From Craterostigma plantagineum (Eukaryota > Streptophyta > Magnoliopsida > Lamiales > Linderniaceae): a stretch of DNA of 64,000 bases. Below the pieces are notes generated by a model. It saw nothing but the letters and a program-made list of their open reading frames with translations. It did not search any database and was not told where the DNA came from. Shown in pieces: positions 1-10,183 of the stretch. Within the stretch, counting starts at the first letter, position 1. Every line of letters begins with the position of its first letter. Both the position numbers and the translations under genes were made by a program. The stretch lies in contig JAPQWV010000005.1 in NCBI GenBank assembly GCA_027422505.1, positions 12,281,501 through 12,345,500 of the forward strand. Reading direction: 5' to 3'.

Positions 1-495
1 CAAGGTATGAAGGCAGCCAAGAAGGGGCCCGGGGGCTCTGTGCCGACTAAAGGCAGACAACCCCCGCGTCTACCAGATAGGATCCAGCTCCATTTAAGGA
101 TCCTCCGCATTGGCACGCGAAGGTCCGTAGGACCTCGAAGTGAGCTCCGCATTACCACCAGCTCCGCACTAGCATCCGAAGGCCCAATATACTTTCCGGT
201 AGCAAAGTAAGCTTCTAATTGGGATCTATAGCCTTAGCTACGCGCCTGCATAAAAGATCCAAAGGGCCACATCGCCTGAAAACCTGAGGGTGATAAAACC
301 TGAGCTTCATGCTGGCACATAAAGCTCCGTTGGAGGACAATTCCAAGCTCCGCTCTGACAAACATCCGTAGGATCTCAAAGCCCAGCTCCTCGCTGGTAA
401 TATCCATGGGACCTAAGAGACAGCTCCGTGCTAGCACGCAGAGACATACCGCACTGATAAGGCTCTTAGCCGGAATTTCAGGGCCCTCTAAACCT

Positions 496-630
496 TACTC
501 TCATTTATATCATCGGAACCATAATAAATGCATGCATCATACTAACGACTGCTATTATTTGAAGGATGAAATCGAAGTGCCCTCCCTAGTGGAACAACTG
601 AGGAAGTTCCTTGACCGTGGCATCAACCAA
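496..630 (+). pseudogene. Gag C-terminal fragment of Gypsy (Tat-like) element
   Basis: The reading frame carries a Y-x(3)-Y-H-R-N-H pattern, then CMHHTNDCYYLKDEIE and LRKFLDRG. This is the conserved block near the end of plant Gypsy Gag proteins, usually of the form CxxHxxxGHxTxxCxxLKxEIExLIxxGxLxxFV. The usual glycine before the central His is lost, and five extra residues lie before LRKF, so it is degenerate. The frame stays open to about 800 but loses similarity after about 640. It was probably never functional in this copy. Confidence 0.6.
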
Positions 631-735
631 GGTCGGGAGGTAGCCAAGAAGGAGTCTGGGGATCTGTGCCAATCAAAGGCAGACAACCCCACCTCCTCTA
701 GACAAGGGCCTGCTCTATTTAAGGCTCACATCCCT
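627..735 (+). repeat. Direct duplicate of window bases 1-100
   Basis: Bases about 627-735 (from CAAGGTCGGGAGGTAGCC through AAAGGCAGACAACCCC to CTCTATTTAAGG) repeat bases 1-100 with scattered mismatches, offset by about 627. The repeat starts just after the gag fragment, so another gag fragment probably lies just left of the window. Bases 100-480 also contain loose repeats of an AGCTCCGCACTAGCA-like motif. Confidence 0.6.
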
Positions 736-915
736 ATCATAATAGGAGCTCCAGGGCAGAGGAATTCCAATTTCCAACAGAGCCCAAAATTGTTCACTTG
801 AGCAGTCGAAGGACCGAGCCTCCGGAGATTGGGAGCCAGAGACCTCATCATTAACCAAGGACAAAGGAGCTCCATTACTTCAGATTTTAGGCCTCCAACA
901 AGAAGCCGGGATACT

Positions 916-1004
916 AAGCGAGCCGGCGCTATAACCACGCGTTTAAGTGAGCGGGCGCTATAACCACACGTTCAAGCGAAGCTGGCGCTATAACCAGGGT
1001 AAAT
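916..1004 (+). repeat. 29-bp tandem repeat, three copies, plus strays
   Basis: Three consecutive units (916, 945, 974) share the core GGCGCTATAACCA with CG-rich flanks. Single related copies recur at about 1316-1347 and 1508-1533. It lies in the non-coding part of the retroelement upstream of its polypurine tract. Confidence 0.75.
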
Positions 1005-1087
1005 TAATTATATCCCTAAAAAAATACCGCCTTGTCGGAATATACACATTTTATCATATAACGAAAGGTGCACCATATAATATAATT

Positions 1088-1285
1088 GATGCCGAGGGTC
1101 GACGGACCTAAGGTGTACCCGACATCAAAGACTGATAGTCTGCAACGTGTGATGATCCCAAAGGCCGACGGGCCGGCGGCGTACCCGACATCAAAGATAA
1201 TAAATCTGCGACGTGATGATGCCCATAAGGGTGTACAAGATGCCGCCGCTGACGGGCTGCGGTGTACAGGACATCAAAGGCCCTC
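1088..1285 (+). repeat. Imperfect tandem repeat of about 64 bp, three copies
   Basis: Units start near 1088, 1151 and 1215. Each has GATGAT/GATGCC, a GACGG core, GTACCCGACATCAAAG or a variant, and ends in TGCRACGTG. The third copy is the most divergent. The region 1350-2990 holds no further recognisable coding sequence, only retroelement spacer. Confidence 0.65.
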
Positions 1286-2990
1286 AGTAAGCATGCGACG
1301 TGAATGGTACCTAAAAAGCGAAGCTGGCGCTATAACCAGGGTAAATCGATGAGGGGATCCCCGGGGTTATAATTTTGTAGACCTAAGTGTCTACCCAGAT
1401 ACTGAACTCGCTAAGGACAAAGAGAGCCTAGCACAAAGTGACACCCGAGGACAATGAGACGGTCATTGCAACCAAGGGCGTGAATTCGTACTTGGCTTAC
1501 GAATTGAATAAGCGAGCTGGCGTTATAACCATGCCACAATAATGATGTTCCCAGAAACATCCTCAGATCAAGCAAAGTCGAAAGAAAAATAATAAAGGAG
1601 AAAGGGAACTCCGATGAAATATGCGAACATGGGGATTTAAGCTCCCCACACCATTATGCCTCGAAAGAAAAACATGACAAAGTATTTTTTACAGGCTATC
1701 ACCATAATGAAAAAGAGGAGAGCTCTATATAAATAGGATGTCCCAGGGAGCTAGAAGCAACGTGCGGCAGGACCTGGGATCTCCTTCGAAGTGCAAAAGG
1801 AGCTCCGCAATCAGGTCCCGTCAGGTCCCTTCCAGATTCCAAGGACGATGGATGCAACGGCGATGATAAAGCCTAAGGAAAAACGAGCTCCAACAGAGAC
1901 ACATAAACATAGGGGAGTTAAGCTCCCCTAAAACATTGCAGGTCCTAAGATGTCCGGAAAGGCCTTCCACTAAGTCCCCTAAGGAGCTAGAGATGACGTC
2001 TGGGAGATCATAGCATGGGCCAGGACTTACATGCTCCTTGGAGGCGCCAACCCAGAAACGAGGACTCTCGGGAGCTTGGGGACCTCACTCAAAGCAATCA
2101 AAGATGGCAGCTCTTGAAGATAAGCCAAATGCACCTCCGTCATATGCACGAAATCGACATCCCACCCTTCCTTCTCCTCAGCGAAGGAGCTCCAGAGATC
2201 CCCTTCGTGCTATTTCATAAGAGCTGCATTTTTATCTTTCTTTCTCCAGGGCCCTCCGCAGTTCCCTCTCGTACTAATCTGTTGACTTTCGCTGATTAGC
2301 TATCTCCAGGTCCCGGGTTGACGACTTGGCAGACGGTCCGACAGCTACATAGCCCACCACCTGGGAGATGGCCCTCTGAACGTCTGGGAGCACCCAACGA
2401 CCTAACAAGCTCATCTTTTCAGGTGGTCCACAGAAGTAGGGAGCTCGGCCATTGAGATTCCCATAGGTCCCATAAGAGGCTCAGCATATTCACTCCAAGG
2501 GGAAGAAGGACGTAACTTCCTTTTATGTTTTTCTTTCTGACCCTTTGATGAAGTTGTTTTCTTGTTAACACCAGAAAGGGGCTGTGATGATGGGAGGTTC
2601 TTGAGTTCCCCTAATAGGAGAAGGAACCGCAGGGACGTCCGTCGTCCCTGCAGAAGGAGGACATCCCTTGCCACTGGGACCCTGGGGAGCAACGGAGCTA
2701 TAGAGGACGCGCTGGCTTGGGAGTCGGAGGAACTAATGAGCTATTCCAGATCGCTCAAGGTAGCCTACCATGAGGTTGTCATACCTGCGATAGGAAACCA
2801 AGACACATGATCGAAAAACACTAGCTCCAAGGCAAAAAAGAAAAGAAGAAGAAAGGGGAAACACACATTTCCAAAGACACGATAAAGGATTTTTGGTAAG
2901 GGAGGTATGACTTACGATCCTATATTTTATTTATGGCCTGCCTTACAGTTTTTTACTCTAATTCACTTTTTGTTCAAAAAAACAAATTAT

Positions 2991-3004
2991 AGTAGGGGAG
3001 TGGT
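2991..3004 (+). other. Polypurine tract of the Gypsy element
   Basis: AGTAGGGGAG followed by TGG lies directly before the LTR start TGATACGG. This is the expected position of the plus-strand primer. The LTR could also be read as starting at TGG (3001). Confidence 0.6.
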
Positions 3005-3510
3005 TGATACGGACCAAAATAGATGGGCCATAAAATAAAAAGATAAGAAAAGGACCAGTAGGCCCATTAGAAAATATTTATACTTAGTAATAATGATAAA
3101 TAATAGAGATAGGGACCTCCGAAAGACTTTAGGGACCTCCAAGGCGCTTTGGGGAGCTAACAACAGGAAATAAGGGTTTTTAGGGACCTCCGGGGACCTC
3201 CGATAGGTAGGTAAAGACTCCCAAGAAGAAGAAGGCTTCTTCAATACGCTACAATGGGACTCTATAAAGCTGCAGGACGTGACTGATGGCTGTGACTTCT
3301 GCAAAAAGGACCTCTGACAGGACTGCAGACTGTACAAGCTGTCCTGACAGCCTATACTGTACACAAAAAGGCCCTATCAACAGATGGCAGACTGCTTGCA
3401 GCTCCCTGAGGCGATGGAATGCGTCCCATCTCCAGGATTTCGGGGACCTACCTTCAGGCAATACCCAAGAGCTAGGGATGTACCTTCAGGCAATACCCAA
3501 GATCCTCCTA

Positions 3511-3516
3511 TATAAA
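3511..3516 (+). promoter_or_regulatory. TATA box of the LTR promoter
   Basis: TATAAA within CTCCTATATAAAGGAG sits about 505 bp into the LTR. A CA-rich leader with TCTCACCATTCATAC follows, as expected of a Pol II core promoter in U3. Confidence 0.55.
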
Positions 3517-3799
3517 GGAGCCTTCACCATTCTCACCATTCATACACGTTTCCACACATCACAGCACTTAGAAAATACTCTCTCTACACTAAATCAACAT
3601 CTTGAACGTCCCCTTAGCTAATTTCTTATGTGTTCTTGAGAGAAAAGTGAGGAAGAAGTAGCTTGAGTGTGTAAATATCCTCAAAGTATAGTGGAAAAGG
3701 TTTCACAGCCCCCGTGGACGTAGGATCTGCAAAGATCCGAACCACGTACATCTTGTGTTCTTTCTGTTTTACGTCCCCCTTTTATGTCCTTCGCAAACA

Positions 3800-3944
3800 A
3801 ATATGTCCCAGCACGTCCCCAACGTCCCAAACAGGTCCCCCAACGTTCCAAACAGATCCCCCAACGTTCCAAACAGATCCCCCAACGTCCCAGACAGGTC
3901 CCCCAACCTCCCAAGCAGGTCCCCAGAGTCCTAAATACGTCCCG
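3800..3944 (+). repeat. 21-bp minisatellite in the LTR
   Basis: Five full units (3820, 3841, 3862, 3883, 3904) of the form CAACGTYCCARACAGRTCCCC are flanked by one degenerate unit on each side. The period is a multiple of three, so all frames stay open (for example repeated PQRPKQV), but nothing suggests translation. Confidence 0.9.
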
Positions 3945-4079
3945 AACGACTCCCTTACAGTTCCCCTATAAATAAGCACCTTACGCACGTCCTTAAACAT
4001 TATAATAACTGATTCTCCGGCTATATAAATTTCTTTACCCCCACATATAAATTTCGTTGATTGGGATAGTCCCATATCA

Positions 4080-4745
4080 ATAGAGATTCTCAAATACGTG
4101 GGTCATATGATAAACACAAGCAAGTGGCATAGTAGTTGAGCAACCCTTTTTCTCATGTGTAATATTTTACTTATTTCCAATACTCATTATTTAATGTTTA
4201 TCAATGGTTGTATTTAGATGGTGTCAAATAGGTGACAATGCACCAACGTGACTTTTCTAAACAAATCCTAATCTTTGTTTTATTTTCACATTATTTTACT
4301 TAAAGTAACAACCCACTAATTTGGCCCTACAACCAATTAGGGAATCTTTTATTTTTTTTTAATTTTACTTATTACAAGGATTTGACTCCTATTACAAATA
4401 GTTTGGACCATTGGCCCATTTTTTAGATTTTATTTTATTTGGATTTTGATAACCTTTTTGTCTCACTAGTAATTATCTTGGGCTTTAATATGATTTGGTC
4501 CAATAATTATTCCTTTGTGCCAAATTAAATCCATTAAATATTTAATTGGGTTTCAAAAATTATTCATCTCTTAACCGGAGTTCCTTAGGAATTATTTATT
4601 TTTAATATTTTATTCACTAATTATCTAAAATTTCTTTTTCGTAATCCCGCTGTAAAATATGCGGGTATTACAAGCTGCCACTCGCTTCAACTGGTAATTC
4701 TCTACGGGTTTGACCCGCCCTATTATATGTCTATGTGCCTTTATT
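4080..4745. other. AT-rich spacer, nothing recognised
   Basis: This is AT-rich sequence without a credible reading frame. It contains a short hairpin (CCCGC...GCGGG, about 4648-4667) and the tract AAGCTGCCACTCGC that looks repeat-derived, but I cannot assign it. It separates the Gypsy LTR from the start of the inverted gene copy. Confidence 0.5.
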
Positions 4746-6078
4746 TAGAATTGATAAGTGTCGATAACGTCCAATCAGCCCACTTAACGAAATTAATGCT
4801 TGCAGTCGAAAAACTATAACTCACGCAAAACCCTCATAACAGTGTCGATTGAAATTTCTTGAGCGAAAAACTCAAACAGTAAAGATGAATCTCAAAATCC
4901 TCAAAATCTTTTAATTTTCAACAGATTTTCGTCTTTCTAAGGTAGAATCGACGCTTATTAGGTGTTTATGTGTCTTTGAACTTCGTTCTCATCTACATTT
5001 TATAGTCTTTCGCTTGATTCTGTGCGTAGATTTTCGATTGTTCAAACTGTGAAAAACCACATGCTATTTTGATGAGATTTAAACCTGTTTCTGTGTTTAT
5101 ATTGGTTAAAATCTGCGTCCTAGGATAGTTTAAGGAATTTCGATCGTTATAAGGGTATATTGTTTCGATTATCTGTGTTTTTAGAGCTCGATTGAAAGTC
5201 TGACTAAAACTGGGTTTTTATACGTTTAAAGATGTCGAAGAACTTTCTCGATCGCAAACAGTTTCAATCGAATTTCAATTTGACTGAGTTACTGTTTGCA
5301 TCGTAAAAGTTCTTCGATCGCTAAATTCTTTGACTTAGTCAATAAGAGAAATAACGTATATCGCAAATACTTACAATCGAGAAATCTGATTTTGATTTTA
5401 TTGCGAGCAAAAGATTACTGAGTGAAATAGATAAAATAGATGTAATTAAGTTTCGAGCGAAAAACTTACCATCGAAAACAGTAATTTCAATTTCAATTTT
5501 GTTCTCGGTCGTAAACTTTCGCGACGATAAAATTTAATTTTTCGACGATAAAATTTCTCGATCGTAAAAGTACGTAGTGATGATTTTGATTGATTGAAAA
5601 TTTTCTCGGCGAGTCACCTAGTTTCTCGTTGTCAATTTTCTCGATCGTAAAATTTCGCAGCGAAAATCTATTTTAAAATCAAATACTTTCTCGCTCGATA
5701 ACTTTCACGACAAAAATTTTATTCACGCGCGAAAAATTTCTCGATCGTAAATTTACACAGAAATCAATTTTCTCGATCGTAAATTTACACGAAAATGTTT
5801 ATCGATCGTAAAATTTCTCGGCTACAGTACCACGCTTTAAATTCAAACACTTGAAAAAATTTTCTAAGTCTTTTCCACTGTAGCAGACCTTAGCGAATAA
5901 AATTTTCGATTGCAAATTAGAACGGAGATCTATGTTATGATCTATGTGTGAATTTAGATTTCAATTACAATTTTATCAAACATGTTATGAAATGCGAAAC
6001 TATTATGGTTTGATGAAATTAAATTTCGACTCAATTTCATTTTTGAACTAATGTTTTAATTTTCTAATTGATTTTCAG
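4746..6078 (+). repeat. Leader of truncated copy E1, inverted repeat of 10184-11533
   Basis: This 1.33-kb non-coding leader precedes the truncated gene copy at 6079. It matches the reverse complement of 10184-11533 along its length, for example the blocks CAATCAGCCCACTTAA and CTCACGCAAAACCCTCA near its left end. It contains about eight CGATCG dyads in contexts such as TCTCGATCGTAAA. It ends in TTTTCAG immediately before the ATG, an apparent splice acceptor, so part of the leader may be an intron. Confidence 0.75.
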
Positions 6079-6297
6079 ATGGAACATTATCCAGCCTATA
6101 ACAACATTTACAATAAGAACCTATACCTCAAGGTTCAAGACACCAACTTCCAACTCGACCTGACTACCTTTAGGTGTCCGGACGAGATCATTGTGTCCAT
6201 ATTGCAAGGCCATCCCCTCTGGCACGCGCTCACGGTGACGGCATCCATGCCAATGGTCTACTTACAGTAATTTTGGGAAAGAATAAAGAGTCTAGTG
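6079..6297 (+). pseudogene. Truncated copy (E1) of uncharacterised TE-associated gene
   Basis: The open frame starts MEHYPAYNNIYNKN and matches the N-terminus of the full copy on the other strand (6686-10183) at most positions through the block HPLWHAL...PMVYLQ. After a stop (TAA where the other copy has CAA, glutamine), similarity continues through FW...KS to about 6297. There the sequence switches abruptly to the LTR-like block. Only the first roughly 73 codons remain. Function is unknown. See the full copy for what can be said of the family. Confidence 0.75.
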
Positions 6298-6645
6298 TTA
6301 GGTCCTAATTTATCAACTCTATGATCCTAGACTCGAATTCGTAGGCAATCGATTAGAATTGTAGAGATTGAAATTTCGATCGAAAGCCTTCGTTGAGAGC
6401 TCGAGAGAGAATTTCGCTTAGAGTGAGAAGATTCCTTGTATTTCTCTCTCCAGAAATCGAATGCAAGCCTTTGGGATCAATTTCTAAAATTTTCTCATTA
6501 AGCACAATGTTTGTCATCTATTTATACCAAACATACTTGGTGTAAATAACATACTACGTCCTAAACTAAGGACAAATACAATAAAAGCCCCTAATTACAA
6601 GGACAGCTAATAAAATCAAAGCACAACTAAAACTGATATTCTACA
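6296..6645 (-). repeat. Short LTR-like block, Copia type
   Basis: On the - strand this reads from TGTAGAATATC to GGACCTAACA (350 bp, TG...CA). It has a TATAAATA promoter-like site (about 6521-6529) and is preceded by a purine-rich CGGGTGAGAA tract, as in Copia 3' LTRs. It begins about 40 bp after the stop codon of the gene at 6686. No matching second copy was found near 11.5-13.6 kb, so it could be the 3' LTR of an element whose 5' LTR is lost, or a solo LTR. Flanking pentamers do not match. Confidence 0.45.
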
Positions 6646-6685
6646 TTCTCACCCGTGCCTGATTGCCTTTCCGAGCCATCTGTCC

Positions 6686-9600
6686 TCATCGGGCAAAGTA
6701 CGACCTGCGCAAGCCCAGTGCATACTCGAAGTTCCTGAGCGTATTCCTCAGCTTCAGTTGCTCCTCGATGTCTTCAAGCAGTTCCATCAGGAGCGGCTGT
6801 TCTCTCACGAACCTGTGAATCCTCAGCATTGTTTCTCTGTTGATCTCTTCCAACCTCTGCTCTATGTTCTTCCTGATGAACTTGAACGTCCCATCACAGA
6901 ATTTATGAATCTCAGTCTTCAACATCAACCTGGTCTTCTTAGCAATTGGATTGTGGTAGGTGATGCCTAAGACTGAGCTGATGTGCACGTGATTGTTGGG
7001 AAGCCCTTCGATCTCAGGTCCTTTGTAAAGCGGAACTGTCATGTTGACCTTCTTCATGTTGCTCTCCAGAGCCATATGAAGGTCATGTGTGGCGAAGTAC
7101 TTGACTTGGCGCATCATGAACCGGTAGAGTCCCTCGAGACATTCTTTCTTGATGAAGCCTTGAGGACCTTTGTACTTCTCCACATACAATTGGTAGAGAT
7201 TGTACACCTCCTCGGCAGGGAGGTACGGTAGGTCTCTCTCGCTTAATTCTTCTCGAGTTCTATCTACTCGCTCGATGGCATAGTATGGTGTTGGAAGGTC
7301 TCCTTTAGTGCAGAAAACGCTGAGTAGCTGACAAATTGGGGAGAGACTCTTATAATGGCTCTTCACTCTTCCTTTAGTCATCCCTAGTCTCACATCCGGT
7401 CCAAGGTGGGTCAGCATCCAGAGATATGTCATTCTCTTTTGCTGATCCCAGTGAGATCCCTCTTAGCTCGAACTCATTTGGCTTCTTGACTTTGTCTGCT
7501 GACCTCCAAATGTGTTCTCGAACTTCTGCAAGGAAGGGAATTTCAATTCTGATGTTTTCCCATGGCGTGTCGATCCGAACAGTCCCTGGCATTTGTCTTG
7601 TGGGGGAATCCGCTCGTTGCGTAATCAACTCTGGGAGCCTGTGGGATTTGTTCGTAATGTTCACCTTTCTGAAGCTCTTCGTCTTCTATCAGGACAAGGT
7701 CCACCGAAGCTTGCTGTAAGAACTGCCGAACGTCCTTAAGTCGTTGTCTATGATGCTCATCGGGCATGGAATGGGTCATCCATTGTCCTTCGAAGATATA
7801 CTTGTCGAGGAACTCGTGTGGATTGACACCATGTCCTGATGGTCCGGGTTGGTCTGGAGCGGCTGAGGGAGTAGCTTGGGTCTGCGCCAGGGCCACGAGT
7901 ATGGTAGAACTTGCTTCTTTTTTCGGAAGCAAGGGGCTTGTGAGGGTCGTTGGTGTGGGCGGAGGCATCCTTAAGGTAAAGGATGGTGGGTTGATGTGGG
8001 TTAGAGTGGTGGTGCGGTGCGTGGTGTGGGTTGTTTGGGTAGTTTGGGTGGTGGTTTGGGTTTGTCCTGCTCCAAGGCCTGTTTGCGTTGCGCCTGCGCC
8101 TTGTCTTTGACCTTCGCCTTGACCACTCGATGATGTCCTAGGCCTTTTCTCCCCTTCATGACTATCCTGATCGTCGGGATCGTCATGTCGTCGTGTACGG
8201 GAGCTTTGGCCTTGGCAGGATTGAATAGGTGGCTCAGGGTGGTCCACGAGACGTCGGTAGCGAGACTCTTCCTAAGGCGTTCGGGCGAGAAGGATGTCGT
8301 GGAGCTGGGTGATGGGCATGGTGTATTGGTTGATGAGGATAGAGGAGTCTACGAGTGGGTCGGTGGGAGTAGGTTGTGGGGTTGGGTTTGTTTGTGCTGA
8401 AGGGCCCTCGGAGACGGGTGCTTTCCCAGTGTCGCGCCGGGACGTCTCGATGGCAGCCAGCACTCTCTCCATCATTTTGTCTTCTAAGGATTTGATGGCT
8501 GCAGAGAGAGCTGTCTGAACTGGGCTTCAGTCACGAACTGGATGGACGCCTGCGTCGATGAAGGACCAGGTCGACAGATGTCGGCCGTTGGCAACCCTTG
8601 AGCAGACACCGGCTCCTTAGGTTGGCTCGTAGTCACTAGAAGATGTGACTGTCCGAGACTTCCATCCAATCCTCGATTCGAATCTTGAAGATTCTCATCT
8701 ATGGATGTTGCGGCAGGCTCTATTTGAACTTGCGAACCAGACACAGGAATGTTGTGCTGCGGCTCAAGATTGAGCGATGACGTGTCCTCAGCACTTGGAG
8801 GGATGAGCGGCACCGTGTCTGATGTGGTGGTGATGGATGTGAAGAGGGACTCAAGTTGAATACTTAATCGCCTTGGAGTCTGTCTTATGAGTCGAATCTC
8901 CTCATCTGACTGTATGTCTGATGGGGTAGCCGTGTGAGGGGGTTCACGTGCATCATCCTCACGGGCTTGTTCCGTCACCTGAGGCTCATTGGTCTGAACC
9001 GTGGAAATCAGAGCCTCAGTTTCTGGCGTTGTCGCCAAAGGGTGTGCCCTGTTTCTGCTTCGGGATGTGCTTCTGGTTGCAGGATCTCCTCAACAGACCC
9101 TTGAAGCACACCAACAATAATGGGCTCTTCAGCTCCTAGAGGTTGTTGAGGAGCCTCTAGTTCCAACTCTTCTGCCACAGCGTCAATCAACATGGCATCT
9201 TCATCAGGCATTTGTATTTCCTGAGTTGTAGGCTCCTGTTCTAGCTCCTGGGCCACCTGGTCTATCAGCTCGGCCTCAGGGGCTGGGTCGGTGTTCCGGT
9301 TGGGGAGGGCTCACATGGAAATCTGTCGGGAGTCCTCTAATCATCTGTTCGGTAGGATGATTGTCCCGGCAGAAGCTTTGGTATTCGGCTCCCGAGGGGT
9401 CGGCGAGCCTCAGCAACTCGAACGGAATGGCCATGGACTGCTGGTCCAAATCAGTTAGCTTTGGGTTGTGGAGAACTTGAGCCGAGGTGGTTGGTAATTC
9501 CCTCTAGGAGGTAGACGAGGAATGTTCTGCTCGTACATCTCCATGAATTGTTGGATAATGACTGAGAACCACCGAGCATACGGCACATTCTTCGAACGTT

Positions 9601-10183
9601 TATTCTCCTTCTGTCTGATCTGCACTGCTAGATCATTCCAGATCAGTTGAGCGAACTCGTAATTCCACGAGAAGGCAATTCCGTGGAAGATACGGAGAAT
9701 GTTGCCGTTGCCTTTATCGAAGCCTGCGTGCTTTGGTGACAGACACTTGTTGATGATGCCAAACAGTATCTTCCATGGGTGAGGGATGCCGTTGATCTGA
9801 ACTTGCGGACGGTATCCCATGTGAAGAAAGTCGCGCACTAGCTCCGCATCAGTTGGAAAGGGGTCGTAATTTGAGCTGAAGGGAAGGTCGAGGACAAGCC
9901 CGAAGTCATTCTTGTTCTTGCCTATGTGCCTCGTCCCTACCACAATCGTGAAACTGTACGCCCCTTCAATGACGTGGCTCTTCATCATCCCCCAAAATTG
10001 CTGTAGGTAGACCATCGGCACCGAGGCCATCACCATAAGAGCGTGCCATAGGGGATGGCCTTGTAGAATGGACACAATAATGTCGTCCGGACACCGGAAG
10101 GTAGTCAGGTCGAGTTGAAAATTTGTGTCGTTGAGGTACATGGCTTTCTCATAGATGTGGTTGTAGGCTGGATAATGATCCAT
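6686..10183 (-). pseudogene. Uncharacterised TE-associated gene, frameshifted (E2)
   Basis: I do not know the function. The N-terminal domain (9455-10183, about 240 residues) runs from MDHYPAYN through PLWHALMVMASVPMVYLQQFW, HMGY, PWKILFGIINKCLS and YARWFSVIIQQFMEMY. This order recalls a family of TE-linked ORFs common in asterid genomes (pattern AL...YxxQFW...MGY...WKFLIHTILxCxS...FxRFLQ). A long Pro/Thr/Gln-rich acidic linker follows in pieces at 9008-9256, 8484-9038, 8272-8475 and 7543-8247. A charged C-terminal domain with probable coiled coil ends it (6686-7432). The pieces switch frame at several places, and at about 8510 a one-base shift joins two otherwise continuous segments, so single-base indels broke one ORF of roughly 1100 codons. 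The ATG is preceded by TTTTCAG, as in the E1 copy. No reverse transcriptase or transposase domain is visible. Confidence 0.6.

Larger units (their letters stand above)
1..4079 (+). mobile_element. Decayed Ty3/Gypsy (Tat-like) element, 3' part
   Basis: The window opens inside a retroelement read on the + strand. In order there is a gag scrap (about 496-630), a long GC-richer non-coding stretch with several tandem repeats, a polypurine tract and a 3' LTR. No protease, reverse transcriptase or integrase is recognisable between gag and LTR, so this copy is non-autonomous or heavily deleted. Tandem repeats between coding region and 3' LTR are a known feature of the Tat/Ogre/Retand lineage. The lineage call rests on that and on the gag motif only. 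The 5' LTR lies outside the window, so no target-site duplication can be tested. Confidence 0.65.
3005..4079 (+). repeat. 3' LTR of the Gypsy element
   Basis: It begins TGATACGG and ends CCCATATCA, giving TGATA/TATCA terminal inverted bases and a length of 1075 bp. Inside are a TATA box (3511-3516), the typical plant LTR block with GTTTCACAGCCCCCGTGGA, and a 21-bp minisatellite downstream. A 21-base segment (TACCTTCAGGCAATACCCAA core) is directly repeated at about 3449 and 3481 just before the TATA box. There is no second LTR in the window for comparison, so the boundaries are inferred from termini and polypurine tract. Confidence 0.6.

Noticed and set aside
3681..4093. Open frames on both strands over the 21-bp minisatellite (PQRPKQV-like and CLGRWGI-like repeats)
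   Set aside because: A repeat period divisible by three keeps all frames open. They lie in an LTR and match nothing.
7766..8518. Val/Gly/Cys-rich + strand frames
   Set aside because: They are the complement of the Thr/Gln-rich linker of the - strand gene.
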